Positions 37,601 through 46,899 of a stretch of DNA of 64,000 nucleotides are shown in pieces. This DNA comes from Hymenolepis diminuta. Taxonomy: Eukaryota > Platyhelminthes > Cestoda > Cyclophyllidea > Hymenolepididae. How positions within the stretch are numbered: position 1 is the first letter of the stretch; each line of letters starts with the position of its first letter. The notes under the pieces were generated by a model, which did no database searches, was not told the DNA's origin, and saw only the letters and a list, made by a program, of their open reading frames with translations. Location: positions 3,104,094 to 3,168,093 of the forward strand of contig CAADRB010000006.1 in assembly GCA_900708905.1 (NCBI GenBank), read 5' to 3'. A program made the position numbers and the translations under genes.

Positions 37601-40120
37601 ATTACCCTAACTTAACCATTTGAGTTGACCATTCCATTCAGTAGGTGTGCCCCGATAGCACTGAATCCCTGACCTTTGATTTGGCAGACGTGCTCGTTAA
37701 CCGCGCGTACTTGAAATATCGTAAACCGAGCTAACTTAGTCCAGGATAAGTCTCTGCTAAATTAATATTATAATTATATTATATTTTAACCAACGGTAAG
37801 GTAGACAATTTTGCAATGTGGAGAAGCAACTGAAGCCGAGTAACGACTAAGCACGATAAAGCATATAGAGGTGAAGATTGGAAAAAATATTTCAAACAAA
37901 ATCAGGGTATCGAGAGAGTCTCTTCATTTGATTTTTGGATTTGGATAGCACAATATTTTCTTAATGATTGCTTAACTGCTTCATGTTCCAAAATTCGTCC
38001 TCTAGATTACCGAACAAATTCTTGTCCGCGATGTCCGGTGCTAACAGATCAGTTGAGTAATTAGCATGTTCAGTTTTATCGCTTGAATTCGATTTTTATA
38101 TCAGAAGCAGGGAAAACCAAGTGGTACCATCTTCCTTGATTTTAACATGTTCTTATAGCCATAAGCAGATAGATGAAACTAGCAAAAGTAATTTGAGCAT
38201 ATCAGAGCTCACTCAAGGAGACCTCTAAAAATAATTAATTTAACGTTAAATGAAACGGATAATCATTAATATATTGGAATTAAGTTCAACCTACGAATGT
38301 TCCATTTTTTATATTTTGCTCTCCTACGCTAGATTAGGAAATATAAAAAGCTCACCCGAATGGCCATAAGTTGCCGCTGGTGCAAAACTCGACGATAATC
38401 ATCATTCGATCGAATAAGTCCATCCTGAGCATATCCATTATAGCTCTCATCATAGGTGGAAGTAGAGTCACTGGAAGTATCCGATTCTGTTTCTGATTCA
38501 TCAAAACGGGCCAGAGGTGGAATAGCAGCTTGGACTAGAGAATGACGATGTTTATGGTGGGAACCTGTAGATTCACCTGAGTGAATTGGGACTTTAGAGA
38601 AGGTTTCTATAAAATAAAGATTTTTAATAATAAAATTAGGTTATAACTAATAAAATACTTATCAAAAAATAAGCAGTCATTTTAATATTCGTAAATAAAT
38701 GAAATGAATAAAACAAATTGACTTAATGAAACCTTAATCATGACCGGGTTCTAAAAATGAATGTCTAGGTAGTTAGTATTCCAGTCAACCAAGTCAGAAG
38801 ATGCCATATTAATGATTATCAGTGCACCCTCGGCGATGTGAATGGCCAATAGCAATAGTTAATTCTGGTCGACCAGACGGGCTGTAGAATGCGAGTTTCT
38901 CCTAACAGAAGCTTCAAGGTACGTTTCCTCTACTCGTGTTAATTGTTGTTAAAACTCTCCATAATGGGCTTGGAAAGAATGTACAAGATATTTAAGATAA
39001 AACAGGAGGAATTCAATCCGTCAGGTAGGCCCATGAGTACTTGTACCTCTGTTAAAATAATTGTCTAGCGTTCGGTTAAAATTTGTCCAATGAGATATTC
39101 TTGATCAATATTACTAAAAATATCTTAGAGGAACAGACTAGTCTTCATTTAAAGGAAATGCTTTCTTTGCAAGAACACTAACGGAAGTTTGGGAAGCGTA
39201 AAAATTCTGATTGAAATTAAATGAAAAAAAATTTTCTAAATCCTCTTTATTTGCCGTTTTCTTAAACTCCTTAAAGATTTGCTCACATTTTTAACTATGT
39301 ACTATTTAGCCATGATATGACAACGCACACAAAAATTTATCATTTTTAAAAAAATTTACGAATACTAAACAAGGAAAAGAAGTGAGTTATCAGGTTCACA
39401 TTAATAAATGTGTTAAATTTTAACCAAGCCATGTGAATCCATTCGAAAGAGATCACTCTTAACTAGATAACCCGTGATGAGATTATACCTAGACGATCTT
39501 TTCCTATTAATAATAGTACATAAGAATTGTTAAAAATATAACGGGGAATAACACCTAAGTAGTAAGTTTTTGTTGGCAATTTTTCATTTTATTTGAAATA
39601 TCAAGAGTTTACACTTGATCAGAGATAATGTAACGAAAAACTATTCTTCTTAATGGATAAATGTGACGGTTTAATGCGATCGAATTTCTTCGACCACACT
39701 CAAATTATATTAGTTTCTAATGAAAACAGATTCAAATTTTTGGTATTCTGAGTAGAATTAGTAAAATAATGTGGATGGAATTCGTCCCTCGAGCACTAGT
39801 CTATTCCATTACAGTTCTTCCGCACTTAGATCTGAGAATAGTTTCCCCACCGCTATATTACCGGCTAATCAGCATATTTATCCCCTATGTTCAAGTTGCA
39901 TATAAACAATTTTGAATACTCCTTTTTTTATTTAATGGAGTATGAACTGAACACACGTATTGTAAGGATAAAATCTATAAAAATTGATTGAAAACTTTGC
40001 AGCTAGTATTAAAGCAAATTAATAGGTATAATGCGCATAATTAGATGCAAAATGCGGATTAGATATTAACGTACTTGGTAATTTTCTTCCCTGACTTGCG
40101 ATGATGTGAGCACTGCGCAT
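22665..40120 (-). CDS. Unidentified serine-rich protein, about 16 small exons
   Basis: I assembled this gene from splice sites and phase. Exons in coding order: 40120-40075 (tentative first), 38606-38356, 34106-34049, 32881-32769, 32696-32675 (22 nt), 32632-32529, 32451-32272, 32232-32181, 32105-32044, 31963-31915, 29236-29178, 29134-29089, 29001-28906, 26851-26790 (tentative), 23235-23175, 22927-22665 with stop. Every junction keeps phase and the sum (1524 nt) gives 507 residues. No catalytic domain is visible. The protein is hydrophilic, rich in Ser, Lys and Pro, with an acidic Ser/Thr tract (ESETESDTSSDSTSTYDES) and a C-terminal part likely to fold (GPQLLREMKDRLRTKYGIY). There is no signal peptide or membrane segment; it may be a cytoplasmic scaffold or nuclear protein. 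I do not recognise it. Introns contain a mariner, an LTR-like repeat and a fold-back element. Confidence is high for the central exons, lower for the first and the 26.8 kb exon. Confidence 0.65.
23236..26789. other. Intron of the serine-rich gene; no second gene seen
   Basis: Long intron or intergenic stretch between the 26.8 kb and 23.2 kb exons. Apart from the fold-back element it shows no supported coding sequence on either strand. Confidence 0.4.
26018..26461. repeat. Fold-back (MITE-like) element with long imperfect arms
   Basis: The left arm (from about 26018: CTCACTAGTTAGCACGGAAA, then ACTCGCCAGTGCGC) reappears as the reverse complement at the right end (about 26461 leftward: CTCATTAACTAGTACGAAAG, then CACGCCAGTAT). 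Further inward GCCAACGTGGCAAAATGG near 26100 pairs with TTGCCACAATAGCCACC near 26327. The two arms of about 180 bp flank a short centre. This is the shape of a non-autonomous fold-back transposon. No flanking target duplication could be fixed. Confidence 0.5.
27800..28170 (+). repeat. LTR-like interspersed repeat, copy B
   Basis: Partner of 3110-3510 (see shared blocks there). This copy is better preserved: a GC-rich region, then TTTTGTATTTAAGGGC (TATA-like, about 27990), then AATAAACCC at about 28041, then a tail ending CTAGGAGGATTACTTA at about 28157. That arrangement fits an LTR with U3, R and U5. It lies in an intron of the serine-rich gene on the opposite strand. No internal region or second LTR was found, so a solo LTR is likely. 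Weaker similarity to copy A resumes at 28684 and continues to about 28850. Confidence 0.5.
31989..32012. repeat. (AT)12 microsatellite
   Basis: Twelve uninterrupted AT units inside an intron of the serine-rich gene, about 30 bp from the exon that ends at 32044. Confidence 0.9.
35222..36537 (+). mobile_element. Degenerate mariner-family DNA transposon with intact TIR ends
   Basis: The ends are inverted repeats: CAGGGTGCGTAAGGTATCTG at 35222 and, as reverse complement, CAGGGTGCGTAAGGCATCTG ending at 36537; the first 27 bases differ at two positions. At 1316 bp it has the usual mariner length. The plus strand encodes a broken transposase: HLAKHLQVSEGTIR (helix-turn-helix part, about 35600-35645), YKPYVLRRGH, ENRLIRAKPFLNKLEHPEEQ (about 35730-35795), SDVNNFHQDQKVGPRND (the SDEK..F catalytic region), NFPATVMVFSVV, NTDVDAYVETPQT, and QAKENINKDHLI near 36325. 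Multiple stops and frameshifts mean no active enzyme. It sits in the intron between exons 38356 and 34106 of the serine-rich gene, in opposite orientation. The right side is followed by TA; the left is preceded by AT, so the TA duplication is imperfect. Confidence 0.88.
37630..37700 (+). repeat. Short dispersed repeat C, copy 1
   Basis: GTAGGTGTGCCCCGATAG, then a spacer, then CTGACCTTTGATTTGGCAG and ACGTG. The same word order recurs at about 41740-41810 and 61770-61830. The match is moderate and boundaries are unknown. Confidence 0.35.
38607..40074. other. Probable first intron of the serine-rich gene
   Basis: No coding sequence supported. It is called an intron only because the tentative first exon at 40120-40075 ends in phase 1 and fits the exon that starts at 38606. 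Confidence 0.35.
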
Positions 40121-43112
40121 ATTCTTTTCAGGAAGGGTTAAAAATTAGGCCTCTATTGCATATATGTGTACGCCATAACTACATGGGCACAGCCATATGC
40201 AAATGATGGTGGGGCCTTCTCCACTCCATCATTGGCTGAGACAATTACGACCAATAAGTTTTCCCGGCGTATTTTTCACTTCCAATTGGATTAGCCCTAC
40301 TGTACTGTAACTCTTATCACCATTACCATCGCCTCCAACCAGAAGCTTACTTTGAGCCAGAGAAATCGGATTTGTTTTTCGCTGCTAAGGATGATATTGA
40401 GAACCAACCAATCACATTTGAGTATTAATGATATCGTATTTTCCAATTTGCCGATTGTGTAAACTTAATTAATTAGAAAGCAAAAAAGTGCCAATAAATT
40501 ACCAATAGCAGATTGCCATATTCTCTTAGACAAAAACAACGCCTGAGAACGCTGAAGTTTAAATTTTTTCTCACCATATTTGGCATAACTTGTGATTTTA
40601 CAATTCTAAGCAGGAAATTTGTGAGAAATTGTTAAATTCTTGACGTAGTTGGTCAATTTTCTTATCATTTCACAAAAGGTTTTACTATGTGGTGAAAGGT
40701 GGTCTAGGCTGCATAATTACAGTTACACCCAGTGTCATCCATGGAACGGTCTAACATTAACTCCTGAACCACCTCGTATGGCCAAGGCGTAATATTAGGG
40801 TACCAATCCAAATTAACAAACCTAATTAGCTTTTTAAGCTTTAATAATGAAATTAAGGCTTTTCTTAAATAATCTTGGAAGTACCCATTTTGTGTAATTA
40901 AAGTGTATAATTCAAATACACCATACGGTAAAGATCTGAATGGAAAAATTTTAGATAAAGCTTCCAGAGAAGCTCAGTCAGAGTTTATTTTACTTCAGGA
41001 ACTCTCGACTAAATTGTATCACTGAAAGTTATAATAATACCTACAGAATTCGTATTCTTCATACACGCTTGAATTTGGTCTTACATCGCCGTATTATAAA
41101 GTAAGGCTCCATCACCACATTTATAAAAGACCATAATTAGATTCAGGAGAGTGAAAACAGAAACGCTTACAGACCAAGACTAGGGATTCATTGATATAAT
41201 TTAGGAACAATTTACAACATTCAAGGGAGATTAGAAAATCATTAGTACTTATTAAGCTGTTATGTTCTGTGGCAGAATATGGCCAACCGATGAATGGCAG
41301 TTGACTTTGCTGTACCGTGACTTGCCATAGTGATGACGCGAACTGAAATCTTGATGATGCAGACTTGATACTGCGCTTACTATGTATAGCAGGCTATTAT
41401 TTCGTCCTCCTATCACTTTCAAAAATACAACTATTCATGTCGGAGAGCAAAGAAATCTGAAGTAAGCTGCTTGAGTTGTGGCTGCCGATTTGTGTCCTAA
41501 ATATCTCGACAATTCGATTAGATAGTGACTCACTAAAAATCCGTTTTAATTTCCTTAATAACAAAAAGCGAATGCCTAGAACTCCTCAAATTGATAAACT
41601 AGATGATTCTTCCAACCTTATCGCCATAGGTAAAGGATATTTCTTCGGACTTAGGTAGATGGTACACATTTGAGGACATCTGATTAAGAAAAACGCATTG
41701 TGCTACTGCATTCGGAACCGGTATTAAGCAGTGAGTAATCATTTCGACAACTAGATGTGCACCAATAGATTTTCAACTCATAAACTCTGATCTGACAGAC
41801 GTGTGTGCTATCTGTACCATTCACTACTAAATTAAACTCGAATTTGTTGGCACAATTCTATATTCAAGATCTATTAGATGTTAAAACATCGGAGACCTGA
41901 TGTAGTTATGCGAAACCGTCTGTTCCGATATATGTAAGACCCTTTTAAGCTAACGTTTACAAATTGATTTTGAATGTGTGACTAAAATGTACTTAGGTAT
42001 AATATTAAATTCTGTATTAATGGAATGATACTAAGCAAGACACTTGATTTCGTCAATTGAAATTTATGGTGCTTCAGACATAGTCTAATTAAATTGATTG
42101 ACCAATCTAATCATAGCTTAAGTGCAAAAATTACAGTTGGTTAAAGGTATATTAATAATTCACACTACCGGTGAAATAATTGGTTAAATGAAGATCAGAC
42201 TGATAGGTACGAACAAGGTGTGGAAAGATATTGGTACAACAGATCACAGTCACAATTAAAATTATAGATTTAAGAAACCAACGAATGAAATATTAAAGTA
42301 TACAGAAAACGTTAAGAATATTAACTAAACCAACATGGATTCAGGATTTGAAATCCGGATACTGAACAGACTGCAAGAACTAAGAGAATAAGATCATAAT
42401 TAAAGGGCAGAGATTCTTCGAAAATCGTGACTAAAAACAATATCACGAGAAAACACTGGAGAAAAAAGTCAACACACGAAGATTATATTATGAGACAATG
42501 GAGCAGCCTTATTGAAAGGTAAAATTATCTAAATATTCATTCAGAACATTGCTAGCCATAGACAACAGACTAATGAAAAGATAAGGCTCGATTATATAAT
42601 GCGCTTACAACATAATAGAAGAATAGTCAATTAACTCATTAAAAATTTAAAAATTATATCAGCAAGAGACGTTTGAAAATATAAACCTTGATTATAATGA
42701 ATCGAGTAAAATAATCCATCAACATACCACTTGAAACAAGGCAAGCGAAGCATTCTAATTGTAGATCAAATAAATTAATACAAACAGATTATAATTTACA
42801 AGCACACTATAAAAAATAACGATTACAAACAAGTGAAAATGTATAAAAGCTTCAGTGTAGTTCTTTTAGCCTTAATAGCTTCAAATCTACAGAAAAGTTA
42901 TAATATTAAGCCAAAATATACTACACTAGAACAGAAAAAAAAACAGATTTTTTATCATTTGTCTTTTCAGGTAACAATCCATTGCAGTAACTAACTCACA
43001 CGAGGTTGTGCACTGGCAGGCTAACCAAATCTTCGATTCAACCAACCAAATATTCGTAAAAATGACCAACAAAATTTTCGTTTACCATTAACCAATTACG
43101 TGCTAGGCGCGA
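40121..43112. other. Intergenic, between the serine-rich gene and LIPT2
   Basis: These two genes are divergent and this 3 kb should hold both promoters. It is AT-rich and contains repeat C copy 2 (about 41740-41810). A strong acceptor-like site (TTTGTCTTTTCAG ending at 42970) may belong to an upstream non-coding exon of LIPT2. No protein-coding gene seen. Confidence 0.4.
41740..41810 (+). repeat. Short dispersed repeat C, copy 2
   Basis: ACTAGATGTGCACCAATAG, then a spacer, then CTGATCTGACAGACGTG; compare 37630-37700 and 61770-61830. Confidence 0.35.
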
Positions 43113-43127
43113 CATTCTTTTCTTCAG
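43113..43127 (+). promoter_or_regulatory. Splice acceptor directly before the LIPT2 start codon
   Basis: CATTCTTTTCTTCAG ends one base before ATG 43129. This is a near-perfect pyrimidine-rich acceptor. It could be used for a 5' UTR intron or for spliced-leader trans-splicing, which is common in tapeworms. Confidence 0.55.
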
Positions 43128-43128
43128 A

Positions 43129-44040
43129 ATGCCAGTGATTGTCAGGAGTTGGTTTCTGGGGCGAGTTGGCTACAATAGGGCTCTTCGTTTACAAAAGCAG
43201 CTAGTCGAAATTAACACCCGAAGCAATAACAAATGCCCAGCGTACACTATATTAATGGTAGAACACAGCCCGGTTTACACAATAGGCCTTCGTTCTGAAG
43301 ATTACTCAGAAAAGCAACAGGAAGAATTACAAAATCACGGCGCACAATTTATCAGGTTCGCTCATTTGTTTTGAATCAAATCTGTGGTTCTATTCTAGGA
43401 TTGCTCGTGGTGGTTTAATTACATATCATGGACCTGGTCAATTAATGGCGTACCCTATTATCAATTTGCGAGGATCTGAATTAGTTGGCAAGGGATTGAG
43501 ATGGTACGTCGAAGCCCTTGAACAAGCAGGATTCGAGACCTGTGAAGCCTTTAAACCAGACACATTCCAAAAGGGCAGTAAACTGTTCCCTGATAAAACG
43601 GCTGCAACTGGAGTCTGGCTAAATCAGCACAATAAGATCATGTCTATCGGTAGGTTGAATTTTGGTGATTATGGAATCTCCTTTCTCTAGGTGTGCACGC
43701 TACCCGAAGTGTGGCCTACCATGGAGTTGGTCTTAACTGCTCAAGCGAACCTCTAAAATGGTTCGATAGAATAGTCCCCTGTGGTCTAACCAACTGCAAA
43801 ATGACCTCATTAGAAGCCGTGACTGAAGCTAAATTGACCCCTGATGACGTCGCACCAATCCTCTCTGAACATCTCTTCGGTAACCTCTTCAAACACAAAG
43901 ATGATCTCGAGTGTACCTATGGGGATTTCCTTACCGAAGACGACTCTCTGCCCTGGGAAAAGATTTCCCAATTTATCCTCCAAGATGCCGACCTTCGAAC
44001 AAAGAAATTGCCTAGTCAAGAAACCCCACCACCAGCTTAA
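43129..44040 (+). CDS. LIPT2: Lipoyl(octanoyl) transferase, LIPT2/LipB family, three exons
   Basis: Transfers octanoyl from acyl carrier protein to a lipoyl-domain lysine, the first step of mitochondrial lipoate synthesis (lipoyl synthase follows). Exons 43129-43355, 43399-43649, 43691-44040; 275 residues, a normal LipB length. Motifs in order: EHSPVYTIG (about 46-54), RGGLITYHGPGQLMAYPI (79-96), the Lys of the K-T-A-A-T-G-V motif at about 142, SVAYHGVGLNC, and the catalytic Cys in RIVPCG at about 190. Lys and Cys occupy the places of the E. coli LipB catalytic pair (K135/C169). Position 82 is Leu where bacterial enzymes usually have Gln or Asp. The protein starts almost directly at the LipB core, so no mitochondrial targeting sequence is visible; an upstream exon could supply one. 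Introns of 43 and 41 nt. Confidence 0.93.
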
Positions 44041-44143
44041 CTATCTCTTTTACTCCACTCTTGTGCCCAATATTTAGTCCATTTTTAAACACGCCTTTGT
44101 AGATTTTTTATAAACGTAGTTACGAGTTCCCAGATAGGCGCAG

Positions 44144-44149
44144 AATAAA
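44144..44149 (+). terminator. Poly(A) signal AATAAA for LIPT2
   Basis: AATAAA 104 nt past the LIPT2 stop codon, between the two convergent genes. Confidence 0.6.
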
Positions 44150-44198
44150 AATACCGCACGGCAGTAAAACCCCATATTAGAGAACACAATTTTGATTG

Positions 44199-44204
44199 TT
44201 TAAT
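44199..44204 (-). terminator. Possible poly(A) signal ATTAAA for eIF3b
   Basis: ATTAAA on the minus strand, about 77 nt past the eIF3b stop. No AATAAA was seen in this gap on that strand, so this variant is the best candidate. Confidence 0.4.
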
Positions 44205-44280
44205 CCATTTTGATTAACAGCACAGGATACAAGGGAGTTAGCCGAGAGAGATAGGCGGACAGACGCATCGAGGGTAACTC

Positions 44281-46899
44281 TTAAGCCTCTCGTCTGATTT
44301 TATCCCGGGATGTCTTCACTAAGAATTCCAGCTCTTCCTCTACCTCCTCCGAATTTTGCATTTCAGTATCAGTGCCTACAGCAACAACAAAAACACGAAT
44401 TTAATATTACATAGACTTAAGGTTAAAGGATAACCTGACACGGTTATATGTTATTAACTATACGCACCACGGAGCTTATCTCGCTTAGCTTTATCGGCAG
44501 AATATCGCGAAAGCAGACTTGTTCGCCAAGCGTTGAACTTGGAAGTAAGCGTCTGTCTGTGTTCCATGACTTCACGACTGGCTTTAGATGCAAGCATCTT
44601 GTCTTCCGCGTCGAATTGCGGGGAATACTTGGTCCCGAGATCCTTCTTGATTTTCTACAAAATAAAAGGGGCAGGAGCATGTTAAATTACTTAGTTTTCT
44701 AACCACTTAATCTGTGATTGGATCAAAGCTTACATTAATCTGTTCAGGAGTAAGCAAAGAAGGAGGGAAAGGCCTCCAAGCGAAGAGCTGAAGTCCAGCC
44801 ATCTTTTTCTGGTAAAGGCTCCTTCCAACAGAATTCCAGAACCATACACCGTTGTCAGTCTTCTGTCTGAAGGAGGTGACTACGGAGGCAACGTAACGCC
44901 CCGTGCCATCCCAATGAATTTCACTAGCCATAGGATGATCAACTTTACCGAGCGCCTGACAATCATTGGCATCAATGAACTCTAAGAAGGCATCAGCCCT
45001 ATATATAAGATAGATAGAAAAAGAGTAATATAAAACAAAATAGGAAGAGGCCGAACAAAGAGTATAAAGTTTGACCCAGACTTACGCGTTTAAGTTAGCA
45101 ATAACGAAGGTACTGCCTTTAGGAGACCACTTGAGACAGTTAATACGAGCACTTCCACGTTCAAAAGTAGCCAATTCAGCGACTTTTCCTGATTTAGTCA
45201 GGCTATACAGTGGAATGGTAAGTTTACCGGCATTATCCACCGCAATGTAGGCGAAACGATTTCCCGTCGGCTCCCAGGCAAAGTTTGTTACTGAGGCGGC
45301 ATCGTTAACAGCGATTTGATCAATTGGGTAAAGTTTTTCCCTCAAACGCACAATTTCAAAGTTAATAAATGTTCCAAGGTATTTGACATGATTCTCTTCC
45401 ACCTTCTTCTTGTTGTATCGTTCAACTTGGATACAGAGGTAGTCACCCTGAGGGTGCCAGTTTAAGGTAATTGAGGCAACTTGGAATAAATTCTTTGTGC
45501 AAAGCTCCTTCCTCGATGGAATAGATATCAAAGCCACTCTGAAAGGCAAAATAGCATGTTAAAACTAATTAAAACACAAAATAAGCATACCGAGAGATGA
45601 GTAACTTACCTAGAAGGAGTGGAATTGGTTTCCTGAGTCCAGTAGGCAAGAATGTTCTCAGTAGGAGAGAATTCAAAGCTATTGATGGGTACTGGAGCAA
45701 TAATCGGTTTGCCATCAACAAGAGAAAAACTTTCTGTCTCATAGATATAGATTTTCCCAACCTGTACAGTTGCCATGTAGGCATCATCATGAGACCATTT
45801 AAAAGCAGGCCAAGAGCTAATTGCACCGGAGAAATTCCGGCAAATAGTTCCCTTGCGAATATCCCAAACAATCATGTCGCAGACCGGGTTATTGTTATCT
45901 CTCGATTCGGGATTTTGACTTAGAGTTACCATAAACCTTATTATAAAAGATAAATCAGAATTAAGTAAGCGTCTTATGGCGAAGTCATAAAGTACTAGAT
46001 CTTATTAGACTATAAGTTACCTTTCATTTGGAGAGAAGTCAACCGTGGTGACAAACGGATGAACATATCTGCCAAATTGACTGAATTTATCACCACCCCA
46101 AAGAGCAATACCTTTTTGATGCATGGTAGCCAAATAGGTTCCCCGAGGAGACCACTTAATCCAACTATCCGACCAACGTTCTCTCTCTTCGATAAGAATC
46201 TCCTCAGTATTTGAATGCCAGTAGATGGAAACTTGTTCACCATCTTGGTGAATTATACAATACTGATCGCGAGCAAATTCATTGAGTAACCAACTGTGAG
46301 GGTTACCAACGTCTTGGTAAGGCTTCTTTTCCGGAGGCACCCATGCCTTGCCAACATCAATACACATGCTGTAATCAGAAAAAAGAGTTGTTCGGAAGGT
46401 GTGCGCCTTATCAAGAGGAGTTTTATCCATTTCTTTGCAAGCTTTCGCAGCGGACTCGGGGGAATCATAAATGATGAACATGTAGCCCTTAGACTGTTCA
46501 TCTGCAGTGAGTGGCATAGTTTTGTAGATAATATTCCCGAAAGCGGAAAATTTTTTGAGGATGAAGTTTGTTAAAGCCTCAACTTTAACGACTGGAACAA
46601 CAGGACAACCATCGACGATAACTACGTTTGGAGCCATACTCTGAGGTACTGGCTCCCTTTCCATAATGTCAGGCATTAACTCTAAAGCGAGACAAGTATG
46701 TTAAATTATCGGATTTCCCCGCAAATAACATATGAGGATTTAGCAGGTAGTAGCTCGACAGATGACACATTATTTTAAAGTAACTAAAAAACCATGGAGA
46801 ACTAGACTATTTTGAAGCAAATTATTCCAAATGTAATACCCAAAATATACATTTATCCAACTTATAAATTTGCTTACCCGAATCCTTAATCGGGGCCAT
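44281..46899 (-). CDS. EIF3B: Eukaryotic translation initiation factor 3 subunit B, seven exons
   Basis: Core scaffold subunit of eIF3, which brings the 43S complex and mRNA together. Exons in coding order: 46899-46878 (MAPIKDS), 46681-46021, 45936-45610, 45538-45086, 44998-44734, 44654-44468, 44375-44281; phases agree and give 669 residues. Domains: an N-terminal RRM (about 25-110; VVIVDG as RNP2 and KGYMFIIYDS as RNP1), then a beta-propeller of WD-like repeats (for example GTYLATMHQKGIALWGG, VTTVDFSPNER, YMATVQVGKIYIYE, CLKWSPKGSTFVIANL, YVASVVTSF), then a basic helical tail starting KIKKDLGTKYSPQF that in other species binds eIF3 partners, and an acidic end (SEEVEEELEFL). It is shorter than the human protein (814), which has a long acidic N-terminus. 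Convergent with LIPT2. Confidence 0.95.

Noticed and set aside
43716..44077. Several open frames antisense or out of frame to LIPT2 exon 3
   Set aside because: They are shadows of a strongly conserved LipB coding sequence.
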